Of a stretch of DNA of 64,000 bases, positions 54,373-64,000 are shown in pieces. Numbering within the stretch: the first letter of the stretch is position 1; every line of letters starts with the position of its first letter. This DNA comes from Pusillimonas sp. T2 (GTDB lineage: Bacteria; Pseudomonadota; Gammaproteobacteria; Burkholderiales; Burkholderiaceae_B), in NCBI RefSeq assembly GCF_002236805.1, contig NZ_NIQA01000009.1:1-64000 (forward strand), given 5' to 3'. The notes under the pieces were generated by a model, which saw only the letters and a program-made list of their open reading frames with translations, was not told the origin of the DNA and searched no databases. The position numbers were made by a program, and so were the translations under genes.

Positions 54373-55341
54373 TTAACCTGTCAGTGCAGGGGCGTGGGCA
54401 CGGCGAGCAACAAGTACGCGCTCGAAGTGGGTGGGGTCGTGCGGCTTTAGGGTTTGGGCAGGCCGGGGCAAGAAAAAATCGTACAGGCGCGATACCCAGA
54501 ACCGCAGGGCAGCGGCTTGCAGCATAAACGGCCAGGCGGCTTTTTCGGCATCGGTAAAGGGGCGGACAGCCGCATAAGCCGATAGCCAGGCGTTGAGCTT
54601 TTCGGTGTTGAAACTGCCGTCGTGGCGGTTGATGCACCAATCGTTGACGCTGACGGCTACGTCGAACAGCCAGGTGTCGCAGCCGGCAAAGTAAAAGTCA
54701 ATAAAACCGCCCATGCGGGGGCTTTCGAACGTGCCGTCGAACAAAACGTTGTCGCGGAACAGGTCGCAATGGGCCGGGCCCGAGGGCAGTTGCTGGTAGG
54801 TGCTGGTTTGCGAGAATTCTGTTTGTTCGCGCAATACTGCCTGGATAAGCTCGGTCTGTTCGCCGTTTAAAAACGGCAGCACCTGGGGAATAGTGGCTTG
54901 CCACCAGGCCAGCCCACGCAGGTTGGGCTGGTGAATACCGAACGACTGCCCGGCCAGGTGTGTGCGGGCGAGGGTTTCGCCAGCCAGCGCGCAGTGGCGT
55001 GCGCTGGGGTCGGGCTCGTAGCCGCCATTCAGGCGGGTAACAATGGCGCAGGGTTTGCCATGCAGTTTGCCAATACGCAGGCCGTCGCAATCGGTTTGCG
55101 GTTCGGGCACGGGTATGCCCTGTTCGGCCAGGTGGTGCATCAGTTCGATATAGAACGGCAACTGTTCAAAGGTCAAGACCTCGAAAATGGTCAAGACATA
55201 TTCGCCCTGTGTGGTCGTTAAAAAATAATTGGTGTTTTCGATACCGGCGGTGATGCCGCGCAACGAGACCAGTTCGCCCAGCGAATAACGGGAAAGCAGG
55301 TGTTGTGCGTCGGAGTCGGAAACGGGGGTAAAAACGGCCAT
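54373..55341 (-). CDS. thrB: Homoserine kinase (aminoglycoside-phosphotransferase fold)
   Basis: 322-residue ThrB of the type found in Pseudomonas and betaproteobacteria, unrelated to the GHMP-fold E. coli enzyme. It phosphorylates homoserine in threonine synthesis. Key motifs are the nucleotide loop GITAGIENTNYFL, VLTIFE, the catalytic loop GPAHCDLFRDNVLF and the metal site GFIDFYFAGCDTWLFD. No other threonine genes lie adjacent. Confidence 0.95.
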   Translation of the reverse strand: MAVFTPVSDSDAQHLLSRYSLGELVSLRGITAGIENTNYFLTTTQGEYVLTIFEVLTFEQLPFYIELMHHLAEQGIPVPEPQTDCDGLRIGKLHGKPCAIVTRLNGGYEPDPSARHCALAGETLARTHLAGQSFGIHQPNLRGLAWWQATIPQVLPFLNGEQTELIQAVLREQTEFSQTSTYQQLPSGPAHCDLFRDNVLFDGTFESPRMGGFIDFYFAGCDTWLFDVAVSVNDWCINRHDGSFNTEKLNAWLSAYAAVRPFTDAEKAAWPFMLQAAALRFWVSRLYDFFLPRPAQTLKPHDPTHFERVLVARRAHAPALTG

Positions 55342-55457
55342 GGCGCGAATAAAAAATTTAAGGTTGCGTCGTCAAAGGGCCGATTTTAGTCTACCCGCTG
55401 CAGCCTGTGACCCGCAGGCGTTAAAATTTTAGGCATTCTCTTCAAACAGGTCTTGTT

Positions 55458-56465
55458 GTGACGGATTTTTCAGGCGCCATTCGGCGCGGGCACCCGGGCT
55501 GGCGCTTGTGCGTCGCCCCTATGATCGACGTAACCGATCGCCATTGCCGGTTCTTTCATCGGTTGCTGGCGCCGCATGCCCGTTTGTACACCGAGATGAT
55601 TACGACGGGTGCGATTGAAAACGGGCAGTTGCCGCGCCTGCTGGATTTCGACCCGGCCGAACACCCGGTGGCCCTGCAGCTTGGCGGTAGTGAACCCGAT
55701 GCGCTGGCGCGCGCTGCCCGCATTGGCGAGCAGTGGGGCTACGACGAGATCAACCTGAACTGCGGTTGCCCTTCAGAACGGGTGCAAAAAGGGGCGTTTG
55801 GTGCTTGTTTGATGGCCGAACCCCGCTTGGTGGCCGACGGCATCAAGGCCATGCAAGATGCAGTGTCGGTACCCGTTACTGTCAAGCATCGTCTTGGCCT
55901 TGATTACAACGAATCGTATGATTTCGTGCGCGACTTTGTGGGCGAAATCTACAACACCGGATGTCGAGTGTTTATTGTGCATGCGCGTAATGCCGTGCTT
56001 AAGGGGTTAAGCCCGAAAGATAATCGCGAAATTCCGCCGTTACGTTACGAGGTGGCGACGCGACTGGGCGCCGATTTTCCCGATGCCGTCGTGGTGCTTA
56101 ACGGGGGCATTGCGCAAGCCGAACAGGCTGTGGGTTTGCTGGATCAATTCGATGGCGTGATGCTGGGGCGTGCCGCTTGGCACGACCCGGGGGTGTTGTC
56201 TGACATCAGTCGGCAATGTTGGCCCGAAACCCCAGTGGGTACGCGACAGGCCGTTGTTTCGGCCATGATGAATTACGCCGCCCAGCAGGTGGCCAGGGGG
56301 GTGCCGCTACGGGTGGTGGTCAGGCCGATGCTGGGATGGATGACAGGGCTTTATGGGGCGCGTCGGTGGCGCCGTATGCTGTCTGACCCTAACCTGTTGC
56401 GTGCAAACGACCCGGCCGTTATTGCAACCGCGTTGGCTCAGGTCGAGGTACCCAGCGGGCAGTAG
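55458..56465 (+). CDS. dusA: tRNA-dihydrouridine(20/20a) synthase DusA
   Basis: 335-residue flavoenzyme that reduces U20/U20a in tRNA D-loops with NADPH. FMN-binding N-terminus (CVAPMIDVTDRHCRFFHRLL), substrate/flavin segment VALQLGGSEPDALA, catalytic Cys104 in NLNCGCPSERVQKGAFGACLM, and the DusA-specific RLGLDYNESYDF and FIVHARNAVLKGLSPKDNR are present. It has its own terminator at 56541-56565 shared with the convergent CBS gene. Confidence 0.96.
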   Translation: MTDFSGAIRRGHPGWRLCVAPMIDVTDRHCRFFHRLLAPHARLYTEMITTGAIENGQLPRLLDFDPAEHPVALQLGGSEPDALARAARIGEQWGYDEINLNCGCPSERVQKGAFGACLMAEPRLVADGIKAMQDAVSVPVTVKHRLGLDYNESYDFVRDFVGEIYNTGCRVFIVHARNAVLKGLSPKDNREIPPLRYEVATRLGADFPDAVVVLNGGIAQAEQAVGLLDQFDGVMLGRAAWHDPGVLSDISRQCWPETPVGTRQAVVSAMMNYAAQQVARGVPLRVVVRPMLGWMTGLYGARRWRRMLSDPNLLRANDPAVIATALAQVEVPSGQ

Positions 56466-56540
56466 TAACGCACGCAATGCACGGTGACAAGATATACAGC
56501 GTATTTTCGTGTAGTGGCAGGCATCACAATGCCTTAAAGC

Positions 56541-56565
56541 AAACGGGGGCATGTTGCCCCCGTTT
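56541..56565. terminator. Terminator between dusA and the CBS-domain gene
   Basis: A perfect 11-bp stem, AAACGGGGGCA (56541-56551) with TGCCCCCGTTT (56555-56565) and a TGT loop, ending in TTTT. It ends one base before the stop codon of the minus-strand CBS gene, so it can serve both transcripts. Confidence 0.82.
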
Positions 56566-57033
56566 TCATACCTTATCGTCTTCCGGGTCTTCCTGGCCTT
56601 CGGGCCAGTCGCGTATGTAAGCCTTGAGCATTTTGTTTTCAAACTTTTGCGCGGCCACAATGGCTTGGGCCATATCGTAAAACGAAATCACCCCCAGCAG
56701 CACCGGGCCGTCCATGACGGGCATGTAGCGCGCGTGCTTGTCGAGCATGAGCCGCTGGACTTCGTCGGCGCTGGTGTTGGGCGTTACGCTGACGGGAGCG
56801 TCGTCCATGACGCTGCGAATGGTGAAATCGCCAATCAGGCCGTTGTTTTTGGTGAGGTGACGAATGATTTCGCGAAAGGTGAGCATGCCGACCAGTTCAC
56901 CGTGTTCCATTATGACCAGCGAACCGATGTCTTGTTCGGCCATGGTGGCCAGCGCCTGGTTGATAGGGGTGTCGGGGGTGGCCGTGTAAAGGGTATTGCC
57001 TTTAACGCGTAGAATTTCACTGACTTTAAGCAT
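56566..57033 (-). CDS. Tandem CBS-domain protein
   Basis: 155 residues made of two CBS motifs (about 5-65 and 72-130) forming one Bateman module, which binds adenine nucleotides and acts as an energy or ligand sensor. Conserved pieces are INQALATMAEQDIGSLVIME and DKHARYMPVMDGPVLLGVIS. No effector domain is attached. It overlaps the upstream YihY-family gene by 8 bases and is probably cotranslated with it. The target is unknown. Confidence 0.9.
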   Translation of the reverse strand: MLKVSEILRVKGNTLYTATPDTPINQALATMAEQDIGSLVIMEHGELVGMLTFREIIRHLTKNNGLIGDFTIRSVMDDAPVSVTPNTSADEVQRLMLDKHARYMPVMDGPVLLGVISFYDMAQAIVAAQKFENKMLKAYIRDWPEGQEDPEDDKV

Positions 57034-58366
57034 GGCTTGCCTCCGTGGGCTTTTCTGGTTTTGTTGAATTATTCTGCACTATTCCGGGGCTTTCGGGTAT
57101 AGCGATTTCCCCGTTCAGTACGTCTTCAATACTTATTTTTTGTTGGGCCGCCAGAGCGATCGATACTGCAGCGGCCAGGCTTGGGTCGTCGGCCAGGCCG
57201 TTTTGGCCGCGCTCTATCAGTAGTGCGTCAATCAGGGTGCCTAACTGGGCTTCGCGCAAGTCGCAGGCCAGCACCCAGCAATCTTGGCCTTTCTTTTGCG
57301 TGGGCACGACAAACCCCAACTGCTTGAGGGTGGCCAATACGTTAGAAAGTTCGTTGTAGTGCAAACGTAAATGGGCCCCCAGAAAACGGGTGCTGCGGCC
57401 GGGTTCGCCACTTGCCTGTGTACTGCGCAGCAGACGGATGATACGTATGGCGTCGATGAACGTGGCCCCGGGCCGGCGTTGTTCGGCCCAGCGGCGAAGG
57501 CGCAAGCTGGGCAAGGTGGCGGCAACCGTTGCGCCAAACAAAATGGCCAGCCACGACAGATAAATCCAGAGCAGGAAAATAGGCAGGGTGGCGAAAGCCC
57601 CGTAAATAATGGTGTACGACGGAAACTTGGTAATGTAGAGCGCAAACCCCGACTTCATGGCTTCGAGGACGATCGCGGTACCAAAGCCGCCGGCCAGCGC
57701 ATCGCGCCAGAATACATGTCGGTTGGGGACGCAGACAAACAAGGCGGTAAAGGCCAGCCCTGTAATGAACATGGGTATAAACGACAGCCAGAAGCGCACG
57801 CTCGACGTGATATGCCCAACGTTGAATACGGCCTGTTGGGCAAGATACGACGTGACCCAAAGGCTGGCCCCGGCCAGCACCGGCCCCAGCGTAATAATGG
57901 CCCAGTACACCAGTATGCGCTGCGGTAATGGGCGCTGTTGCTCTACCTGCCAGATGTCGTTTAACGCGGTATCGATGGTCATGATCAGCATGACCGAAAC
58001 CACCAGCAAAAACACAGTGCCCACGGCTGTTAGCCCCGAGGCCTGCGCGGCAAACTGGTTAAGGTAGCGCATGACAGTGTCAGACACCGTGGGCGGCATC
58101 AGGCTGTTGACCAGGAAGTTTTCAAGGGCTTCGCGAAAGTCGGCAAACAGCGGGAACGCGGTGAACAGGGCCAAAATTACGGCCAGCATGGGCACAATGG
58201 CCAGCACCGTAGTGAATGTCAGGCTGGATGCCACCTGCGTCAATTTTTTTTCGGCGGCGCGTTGCATGGCGTAGTGCAACACTTGCCGGGCATCGCAGCA
58301 CCATTGGCCCAACCTTTTTGAAAGCGGGTCGGCAGCGCTACGGGATTCGGCTTCTGGTTTTGTCAT
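57026..58366 (-). CDS. YihY/BrkB-family inner-membrane protein
   Basis: 446 residues. Residues about 40-290 carry six membrane helices of the YihY/virulence factor BrkB family (ASSLTFTTVLAIVPMLAVILALF; WAIITLGPVLAGASLWVTSYL; GAFATLPIFLLWIYLSWLAILFGA). Residues about 300-400 form a soluble winged-helix-like C-terminus. Once proposed as an RNase BN, the family has no confirmed activity. It is divergent from the DUF2069 gene and overlaps the CBS gene. Confidence 0.9.
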   Translation of the reverse strand: MTKPEAESRSAADPLSKRLGQWCCDARQVLHYAMQRAAEKKLTQVASSLTFTTVLAIVPMLAVILALFTAFPLFADFREALENFLVNSLMPPTVSDTVMRYLNQFAAQASGLTAVGTVFLLVVSVMLIMTIDTALNDIWQVEQQRPLPQRILVYWAIITLGPVLAGASLWVTSYLAQQAVFNVGHITSSVRFWLSFIPMFITGLAFTALFVCVPNRHVFWRDALAGGFGTAIVLEAMKSGFALYITKFPSYTIIYGAFATLPIFLLWIYLSWLAILFGATVAATLPSLRLRRWAEQRRPGATFIDAIRIIRLLRSTQASGEPGRSTRFLGAHLRLHYNELSNVLATLKQLGFVVPTQKKGQDCWVLACDLREAQLGTLIDALLIERGQNGLADDPSLAAAVSIALAAQQKISIEDVLNGEIAIPESPGIVQNNSTKPEKPTEASHA

Positions 58367-58416
58367 TCGGTGATTGCGTTCATGACGAAGATCGGCATTC
58401 GGGTAATAATACCAGT

Positions 58417-58848
58417 ATGAAACCCCAACTTAATCCTGTTTACCGCTACGGTGCCATTGCGTCGTTGGTGGGCCTCATCGTATTGTGTCTGGTTTGGGAG
58501 CTTGGCCTGGCCCCGTTGCGCCCGGGCGGCTCTTTGCTGGTGCTTAAAGTATTGCCTTTATTATTGCCCTTGCGCGGTGTGTTGAAGGGTAGTGTGTACA
58601 CGCTGCAATGGGCGTCCATGCTGATTTTGCTGTACTTCATGGAGGGGGTTGTCCGGGCTTATTCCGATCCGTCCCCATTGTCGGCCATGCTGGGCGGTGT
58701 CGAAATCGTGTTGTCGCTGGTGTTCTACCTGTGCGCCATTTTGTATGTCATGCCGGCCAAAAAGGCTGTCAAGGCCGCTAAAAAGGCTCAGGCCGCGGCT
58801 GGGCAGGGCGCCAATAACTCAGGCAATTCGGCATCGGGCGTCAAATGA
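58417..58848 (+). CDS. DUF2069 membrane protein
   Basis: 143 residues with four hydrophobic segments (about 10-28, 38-55, 62-78 and 93-113), matching the short DUF2069 family of proteobacterial membrane proteins of unknown function. The end is Lys/Ala-rich and Gly/Asn-rich. The ATG at 58417 (MKPQLNPVYRYGA) is where the family similarity begins. Its stop overlaps the selO ATG by four bases. Confidence 0.88.
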   Translation: MKPQLNPVYRYGAIASLVGLIVLCLVWELGLAPLRPGGSLLVLKVLPLLLPLRGVLKGSVYTLQWASMLILLYFMEGVVRAYSDPSPLSAMLGGVEIVLSLVFYLCAILYVMPAKKAVKAAKKAQAAAGQGANNSGNSASGVK

Positions 58849-60347
58849 ATACTTCCAGCTCGCCGTTTGGCCGGTTAAATGTCGGTAATTCGTTCGCTAA
58901 TTTGCCGGGCGATTTTTACACCGCGTTGCCAACACAACCGCTGGTACGCCCGCGGTTGCTGCATGCTAATCCTCAAGTGGCTCAAATGCTGGGCTTGTCT
59001 ACAGCCGACCTGGCCTCGCCCGGCTTCCTTGATGTGGTCGCGGGCAATCAACCCTTGCCGGGGGGCATGACCCTGGCGGCGGTGTACAGCGGGCATCAAT
59101 TTGGCGTGTGGGCCGGCCAATTGGGCGACGGTCGGGCGCATTTGCTGGGTGAAATCATCACAGATCAGGGCCCTTTCGAGCTGCAACTGAAAGGTTCGGG
59201 TATGACGCCTTACTCAAGGCGCGGTGACGGCCGGGCGGTGGTGCGTTCGTCGGTACGCGAGTACCTGGCGGCCGAGGCCATGGCCGGTCTGGGTATCCCG
59301 ACGACACGCTCGCTGGCTCTCGTTGTTGCCGATGATCCAATCTATCGCGAATCCGTCGAAACGGCTGCAGTTGTTGCCCGGGTGTCGCCCAGCTTTGTCA
59401 GGTTTGGCTCGTTCGAGCATTGGGCCAATCATCCCGAACATTTAAAAGCGCTGTTCGAGTACGTCGTTCAGCGGTTTTACCCGCAATGCGCTAAAGCATT
59501 GCCTACCGACGACGCGCTGGGTGGGGCCAACCCACTGCAAAATATGGCGCTCAAGTTTCTGGGCGAGGTTGTGCGTCGTTCGGCTCGTTTGGTGGCCGAT
59601 TGGCAAACCGTTGGTTTTTGCCATGGCGTCATGAATACCGACAACATGTCGGTGCTTGGCCTGACGCTCGACTATGGGCCCTATGGGTTTATGGATGCCT
59701 TCCAGGTCAACCATATTTGCAACCACACCGACACCCATGGCCGGTACGCCTGGAATGTGCAGCCATCGGTCATGAACTGGAATCTTTACCGCTTGGCCAG
59801 CGCCCTGACGGGGCTGGACATCGAACCTGACGCCCTTAAGGCGCAGCTGCAAGAGTTCGAACCGGTGTTTTTGCAGGCCTACCGGGCGAACCTGGTGCGC
59901 AAGTTTGGCTTGACCTACTGGGACGAAGACACCGATGCGCAATTGGTTGACGACTGGTGGCGCTTGCTGCACACCCAGTCTGCCGACTTCACCTTGTCAT
60001 TTAGATATTTGGCACAGGCCCCGCAAGACCCGGCATTGTTTTTGTCCTTGTTTACCCAACCCGATGCCGCCCAGGCCTGGCTCGCACAGTACACCGCAAG
60101 GCTGGCGACCGACGACCAAAACCCCGAGGCCCGTGTAGCCCGCATGAACGCGGCCAACCCGTTGTATGTGCTGCGTAACCATTTGGCTCAGCAGGCCATC
60201 GACGCCGCGCTGCGCGACGACGCTACCGAAATCGAAACCTTGCTGATGCTGTTGCAAGACCCGTTTACCGAGCGGCCCGGTTTCGAGGCGTACGCGGCCC
60301 CGGCGCCCGATTGGGCGCGCGGTCTGGCGGTAAGTTGTTCGTCATAA
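58845..60347 (+). CDS. selO: Protein adenylyltransferase SelO (YdiU)
   Basis: 500-residue pseudokinase that binds ATP upside down and transfers AMP to Ser, Thr or Tyr of proteins, linked to oxidative-stress responses in E. coli. Visible active-site segments are LQLKGSGMTPYSRRGDGRAV, SSVREYLAAEAM, the GVMNTDNMSVLGLTLDYGP block (catalytic and metal-binding Asp/Asn) and GRYAWNVQPSVMNWNL. A C-terminal Cys (VSCSS end) resembles the redox-sensitive Cys-containing tails of some homologues. It is coupled to DUF2069. Confidence 0.95.
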   Translation: MNTSSSPFGRLNVGNSFANLPGDFYTALPTQPLVRPRLLHANPQVAQMLGLSTADLASPGFLDVVAGNQPLPGGMTLAAVYSGHQFGVWAGQLGDGRAHLLGEIITDQGPFELQLKGSGMTPYSRRGDGRAVVRSSVREYLAAEAMAGLGIPTTRSLALVVADDPIYRESVETAAVVARVSPSFVRFGSFEHWANHPEHLKALFEYVVQRFYPQCAKALPTDDALGGANPLQNMALKFLGEVVRRSARLVADWQTVGFCHGVMNTDNMSVLGLTLDYGPYGFMDAFQVNHICNHTDTHGRYAWNVQPSVMNWNLYRLASALTGLDIEPDALKAQLQEFEPVFLQAYRANLVRKFGLTYWDEDTDAQLVDDWWRLLHTQSADFTLSFRYLAQAPQDPALFLSLFTQPDAAQAWLAQYTARLATDDQNPEARVARMNAANPLYVLRNHLAQQAIDAALRDDATEIETLLMLLQDPFTERPGFEAYAAPAPDWARGLAVSCSS

Positions 60348-60430
60348 TGCAATAATCATGTTCTGTTCCTGGGTGGCCTCTGCGTGGCTCGCTCATATAC
60401 CGTTGACCCTATTCAAAAATACCGCTAATC

Positions 60431-61489
60431 ATGTCCGGCAATACTCTAGGCAAGTTGTTCTGTGTTTCTAATTTTGGCGAATCGCACGGCCCCGCCATTG
60501 GCGCTGTCGTCGATGGCTGCCCCCCTGGGCTGGCCCTGTCGGTCAATGACATCCAGGCCGAGCTCGATCGCCGTCGTCCGGGCACATCGCGTCATGTGAC
60601 ACAGCGCCAGGAGGCCGATCAGGTTGAGATTTTGTCGGGTCTGTACGAGGGGGTGACGACGGGAACACCGATTGGTTTGCTTATCCGTAACACCGACGCC
60701 CGCAGCAAAGACTACAGCAATATTGCCGATACTTTCCGCCCTGGCCACGCCGACTACGCCTACTGGAAAAAATACGAACATCGTGATCCGCGCGGTGGGG
60801 GCCGGTCGTCGGCGCGCCTGACGGCGCCTACCGTCGCTGCAGGGGCTATTGCCAAAAAGTGGTTGGCGCAAACTTACGGTATCAAGGTTCGCGGCTACAT
60901 GAGCCAGTTGGGCCCGGTTTCCATTCCATTTCAAGATTGGTCGCACGTTGAGAACAACCCGTTTTTTGCGCCCAACGCCGACATCATCCCCGAGCTCGAA
61001 GCGTTCATGGATCAGCTGCGTCGCGACGGAGACTCGATCGGTGCGCGCATCGAGGTCGTTGCCGAAGGTGTGCCTGCAGGGTGGGGCGAGCCGTTGTACG
61101 ACCGTCTCGACGCCGATATTGCGCATGCCATGATGGGCCTGAACGCGGTTAAAGGGGTATCAATCGGGGCTGGTTTCGGTTGTATCACGCAACGCGGTTC
61201 CGAGCACGGCGACGAAATCACACCCGATGGTTTCGAAACTAATCACGCAGGTGGTGTGTTGGGCGGTATTTCGTCGGGTCAGCCCTTGCTGGTGTCGTTG
61301 GCCATCAAACCTACGTCCAGCATCCGTGTCGAGCGTCGTTCGGTTAATCGCGCCAACGAGCCTGTGCAAGTTCAAACGTTGGGCCGCCACGACCCGTGCG
61401 TAGGCATTCGCGCAACCCCCATTGCCGAGGCCTTGCTGGCTATTATTCTTATGGATCACGCGCTGCGCCATCGCGCCCAGTGCGGTTAG
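60431..61489 (+). CDS. aroC: Chorismate synthase
   Basis: 352-residue flavin-dependent enzyme that makes chorismate from EPSP, the last step of the shikimate pathway. The three family signatures are visible: [18 protein letters not shown] near the N-terminus, [16 protein letters not shown] in the middle and the C-terminal [16 protein letters not shown]. Length agrees with E. coli AroC (361). It has a separate gap from selO and precedes an M48 protease gene. Confidence 0.98.
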   Translation: MSGNTLGKLFCVSNFGESHGPAIGAVVDGCPPGLALSVNDIQAELDRRRPGTSRHVTQRQEADQVEILSGLYEGVTTGTPIGLLIRNTDARSKDYSNIADTFRPGHADYAYWKKYEHRDPRGGGRSSARLTAPTVAAGAIAKKWLAQTYGIKVRGYMSQLGPVSIPFQDWSHVENNPFFAPNADIIPELEAFMDQLRRDGDSIGARIEVVAEGVPAGWGEPLYDRLDADIAHAMMGLNAVKGVSIGAGFGCITQRGSEHGDEITPDGFETNHAGGVLGGISSGQPLLVSLAIKPTSSIRVERRSVNRANEPVQVQTLGRHDPCVGIRATPIAEALLAIILMDHALRHRAQCG

Positions 61490-61532
61490 CGGGCTACTGT
61501 TGCTGTTTGTATTGGTGTGAAGGAGATTGAAA

Positions 61533-62363
61533 ATGAAGTCTGTTGCCATCCGTCGTTTTCTTTCTGCTGGGGCAGCCGTGCTTGCGCTGACGCTTGCCGG
61601 TTGTGCCGCTGTTCAAACCACCAATTCGGGTGCCGTGGGCATCCAGCGGCAGCAGTATATGTCCAGCCTGGTGTCCGAACAGCAGTTGCAACAAGAGGCT
61701 GCCTCGCAGTACAGCACGCTTATTTCTCAGGCGCGCGCGCAAGGGGCGCTTGATGTCAACGCGGCGCAAACCCGCCGTGTACAGGCCATTGCCCAGCGGC
61801 TGATTGCCCAGGTCGGTGTGTTTCGCCCCGATGCTGCGCAATGGAACTGGCAAGTTCATGTGCTCAAATCAAATGAAGTGAATGCCTGGTGCATGCCAGG
61901 CGGCAAAATCGCCGTTTATACCGGCCTGATCGACAAATTAAATGCGTCCGACGCCGAACTGGCCGCAGTCATCGGCCACGAAATTGCCCATGCCTTGCGT
62001 GAGCATGCTCGCGAGCAGGTGTCGCAGCAAATGGCTGCCAATATTGGGTTGTCGGTACTGGCGGCAGTTACCGGTAGTCAGGCCTCGGCCGACCTGGGCG
62101 GGGCACTTACCAATGTCATGTTTACTTTGCCCAACAGCCGTACCCACGAAATCGAGGCTGACCGTATGGGCGTTGAGCTGGCCGCGCGTGCCGGCTACGA
62201 CCCATATGCAGCGGTTACCTTGTGGCAAAAAATGTCGGTGGTAAGCGGCGGGGCGGGGCAGCCTGAATTCTTATCAACGCACCCGTCGGCCGACACGCGC
62301 ATCGCCGATTTGCAAAACATTGCTGCGCAAATGATGCCGTTGTATCAGCAAAGCCGCCGCTAG
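61533..62363 (+). CDS. M48-family metalloprotease lipoprotein
   Basis: 276-residue probable outer-membrane or periplasmic lipoprotein. The signal peptide ends in the lipobox LTLAGC (Cys at about 24). The zinc motif HEIAH (in [17 protein letters not shown]) and the third ligand region [20 protein letters not shown] identify an M48 peptidase of the LoiP/YcaL type, which act in envelope quality control. The ATG at 61533 has an ideal AAGGAG at 61519-61524; a TTG at 61527 is too close to it. Confidence 0.93.
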   Translation: MKSVAIRRFLSAGAAVLALTLAGCAAVQTTNSGAVGIQRQQYMSSLVSEQQLQQEAASQYSTLISQARAQGALDVNAAQTRRVQAIAQRLIAQVGVFRPDAAQWNWQVHVLKSNEVNAWCMPGGKIAVYTGLIDKLNASDAELAAVIGHEIAHALREHAREQVSQQMAANIGLSVLAAVTGSQASADLGGALTNVMFTLPNSRTHEIEADRMGVELAARAGYDPYAAVTLWQKMSVVSGGAGQPEFLSTHPSADTRIADLQNIAAQMMPLYQQSRR

Positions 62364-62397
62364 GCTGGTACTGCTTATACCAGTATATCTACTGCAC

Positions 62398-62425
62398 TTG
62401 TACTAGCTTTCTGCGCTGTCATAAT
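62398..62425 (+). promoter_or_regulatory. Predicted promoter of leuCD
   Basis: TTGTAC (62398-62403), a 16-base spacer and CATAAT (62420-62425), 40 bases before the leuC ATG. A small inverted repeat CTGGTA/TACCAG (62365-62383) lies just upstream. No leucine-rich leader peptide is visible. Confidence 0.5.
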
Positions 62426-62464
62426 AAACGCGTAGCCTTCTTCAAATTACTCAAGAGTCTAGTC

Positions 62465-63865
62465 ATGGCCCAAACACTGTACGACAAATTATGGTCTGCA
62501 CACGTTGTGCACGAAGAAACCGACGGCACCTGTCTGCTGTACATCGACCGACAGTTGTTGCACGAAGTCACCAGTCCCCAGGCTTTCGAAGGCCTGGAAC
62601 TGACCAGCCGCAAACCTTGGCGTATCAGCGCCAACTTGGCCGTGGCCGACCACAACGTGCCCACTGCCGGGCGCGACCAGGGTATTAAAGACGACATTTC
62701 TCGTCTGCAAGTCGAGACGCTGGACAAAAACTGCGAAACCTTTGGCATTACTGAATTTCGCATGACTGACCTGCGCCAGGGTATCGTGCACGTGATTGGA
62801 CCCGAGCAGGGTGCCACGTTGCCCGGCATGACGGTGGTCTGTGGCGACTCACACACCAGCACGCACGGCGCGATTGGCGCCCTGGCGTTTGGTATTGGTA
62901 CGTCAGAAGTCGAGCACGTGCTGGCCACGCAAACCTTGCTCATGAAAAAGAGCAAGAACATGCTGATCAAGGTCGAGGGCGAATTGCCGCGCGGCTGTAC
63001 CGCCAAAGACCTCGTGCTGTATGTCATTGGGCAAATCGGTACGGCCGGTGCTACGGGTTATGCCATCGAGTTCGGTGGTAGCGCCGTGCGCAGCCTGTCT
63101 ATCGAAGGCCGCATGACAGTCTGTAATATGGCCATCGAGGCCGGTGCCCGTTCGGGTATGGTCGCTGTCGACGACAAAACCATCGAATATTTCCGTGGCC
63201 GTCCTTATGCCCCCAAAGGCGAACAGTGGGATCAGGCCGTTACCTACTGGAAAACATTGCACAGCGATGAAGGCGCGCATTTCGATCGCGTGGTTGAATT
63301 GAAAGCGGCTGATATTCAGCCCCAGGTAACCTGGGGTACGTCGCCAGAAATGGTGTTGCCCGTCGACGGCCGCGTCCCCGATCCGGCGCTCGAGTCCGAT
63401 CCTGTGCGTCGCAGCGGTATCGAGGGTGCGCTTAAGTATATGGGGCTCGAACCTAATACGCCCATCACCGAAATTCGCCCCGATGTCGTCTTCATCGGGT
63501 CGTGCACCAACTCGCGCATCGAAGACATGCGCGAAGCGGCGGCGGTTGTGCGCGGCAAGCGTGTTGCCGCCAACATCAAGCAGGCGCTGGTGGTGCCAGG
63601 TTCGGGGCTGGTCAAAGCCCAGGCCGAACAAGAAGGCCTCGATAAAATTTTTATCGAAGCCGGCTTCGAATGGCGCGACCCGGGTTGCTCGATGTGTCTG
63701 GCCATGAATGCCGACCGTCTCGAGCCGGGCGAGCGTTGTGCGTCAACTTCAAACCGTAACTTCGAAGGGCGTCAGGGGCAGGGCGGTCGTACCCACCTGG
63801 TCAGCCCGGCCATGGCAGCTGCTGCGGCGGTAGCCGGCCATTTCGTCGACGTTCGCGCTATTTAA
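62465..63865 (+). CDS. leuC: 3-isopropylmalate dehydratase large subunit
   Basis: 466-residue aconitase-type subunit that, with LeuD, isomerises 2- to 3-isopropylmalate in leucine synthesis. The [4Fe-4S] ligands are Cys347 ([11 protein letters not shown]), Cys408 and Cys411 (GCSMCLAMN), matching E. coli. Active-site segments [12 protein letters not shown] and [17 protein letters not shown] are intact. leuD follows after 12 bases. Confidence 0.98.
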   Translation: MAQTLYDKLWSAHVVHEETDGTCLLYIDRQLLHEVTSPQAFEGLELTSRKPWRISANLAVADHNVPTAGRDQGIKDDISRLQVETLDKNCETFGITEFRMTDLRQGIVHVIGPEQGATLPGMTVVCGDSHTSTHGAIGALAFGIGTSEVEHVLATQTLLMKKSKNMLIKVEGELPRGCTAKDLVLYVIGQIGTAGATGYAIEFGGSAVRSLSIEGRMTVCNMAIEAGARSGMVAVDDKTIEYFRGRPYAPKGEQWDQAVTYWKTLHSDEGAHFDRVVELKAADIQPQVTWGTSPEMVLPVDGRVPDPALESDPVRRSGIEGALKYMGLEPNTPITEIRPDVVFIGSCTNSRIEDMREAAAVVRGKRVAANIKQALVVPGSGLVKAQAEQEGLDKIFIEAGFEWRDPGCSMCLAMNADRLEPGERCASTSNRNFEGRQGQGGRTHLVSPAMAAAAAVAGHFVDVRAI

Positions 63866-63877
63866 AAGAGGTTATCC

Positions 63878-64000
63878 ATGCAAGCATTTACTACTCATCA
63901 AGGTCTGGTGGCACCTCTCGACCGCGAAAACGTCGATACCGACTTGATCATGCCCAAGCAGTTTCTCAAGTCGATCAAGCGTACGGGTTTTGGCCCGAAC
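63878..64000 (+). CDS. leuD: 3-isopropylmalate dehydratase small subunit (partial, runs off the window)
   Basis: Forty-one codons are present, from the ATG at 63878. They encode the typical LeuD start ([20 protein letters not shown], then [13 protein letters not shown]), which is the swivelling domain that pairs with LeuC. An AAAGAGG ribosome-binding site precedes it. The remaining about 170 residues lie beyond the right edge. Confidence 0.95.
   Translation, partial: MQAFTTHQGLVAPLDRENVDTDLIMPKQFLKSIKRTGFGPN

Overview
The window looks like a chromosome segment of a betaproteobacterium of the order Burkholderiales, most likely family Alcaligenaceae (Bordetella/Pusillimonas-like). I infer this from gene order and protein character: tig-clpP-clpX-lon, uvrB-LMW phosphatase-isc operon, lysS-prfB, a second-type infA, a BPSS1780-type membrane protein, and comEC next to a PHP-domain gene. 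No database was searched. Most of the sequence is GC-rich, compact, ordinary housekeeping DNA with few gaps. I saw no rRNA, tRNA or CRISPR array.

Layout. 0-2.8 kb is a small degraded accessory patch: an AraC-type regulator, the tail of an IS3-family transposase with its terminal repeat fused to a methyl-accepting chemotaxis protein remnant, and a GNAT-like protein with a C-terminal membrane helix. 2.9-8.9 kb is the protein quality-control block (trigger factor, ClpP, ClpX, Lon). 9-13.2 kb holds lexA with an SOS box, an aromatic/aspartate aminotransferase and uvrB. 13.6-19.7 kb holds a low-molecular-weight phosphatase and the complete isc iron-sulfur operon behind IscR sites. 19.8-22.5 kb is lysS and prfB, the latter with the classic programmed frameshift. 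22.8-26.4 kb is ahpC-ahpF, an RNA 2',3'-cyclic phosphodiesterase, a SixA-like phosphatase and infA.

26.7-33.9 kb is more metabolic: cytochrome b561, a ferritin-like diiron protein, a patatin, a stand-alone Lon-N domain protein, then an apparent operon of a feruloyl-CoA synthase-like enzyme, a BoxR-type regulator and a 3-hydroxyacyl-CoA dehydrogenase-like protein. 34-37 kb carries an hsp20-lon2 stress operon. 37-46.5 kb has recJ, lolC-lolD, tatD, a flavin monooxygenase and comEC. 46.5-52.56 kb is an AT-richer accessory island (TRAP transporter, RidA-like protein, DUF1989 protein, GntR regulator) inserted between comEC and its expected PHP-domain neighbour. It is bounded by a 15-bp direct repeat and by two diverged copies of the last 21 codons of comEC. 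52.6-64 kb returns to housekeeping genes: PHP phosphoesterase, homoserine kinase, dusA, CBS protein, YihY, DUF2069, SelO, aroC, an M48 lipoprotein protease, leuC and the start of leuD.

The most interesting signals are the comEC-bounded island and its undefined small-molecule catabolic module, a gene (thpR) whose start codon lies inside the upstream terminator hairpin, a LexA with a linker about 55 residues longer than usual, and the feruloyl-CoA/BoxR/dehydrogenase operon.
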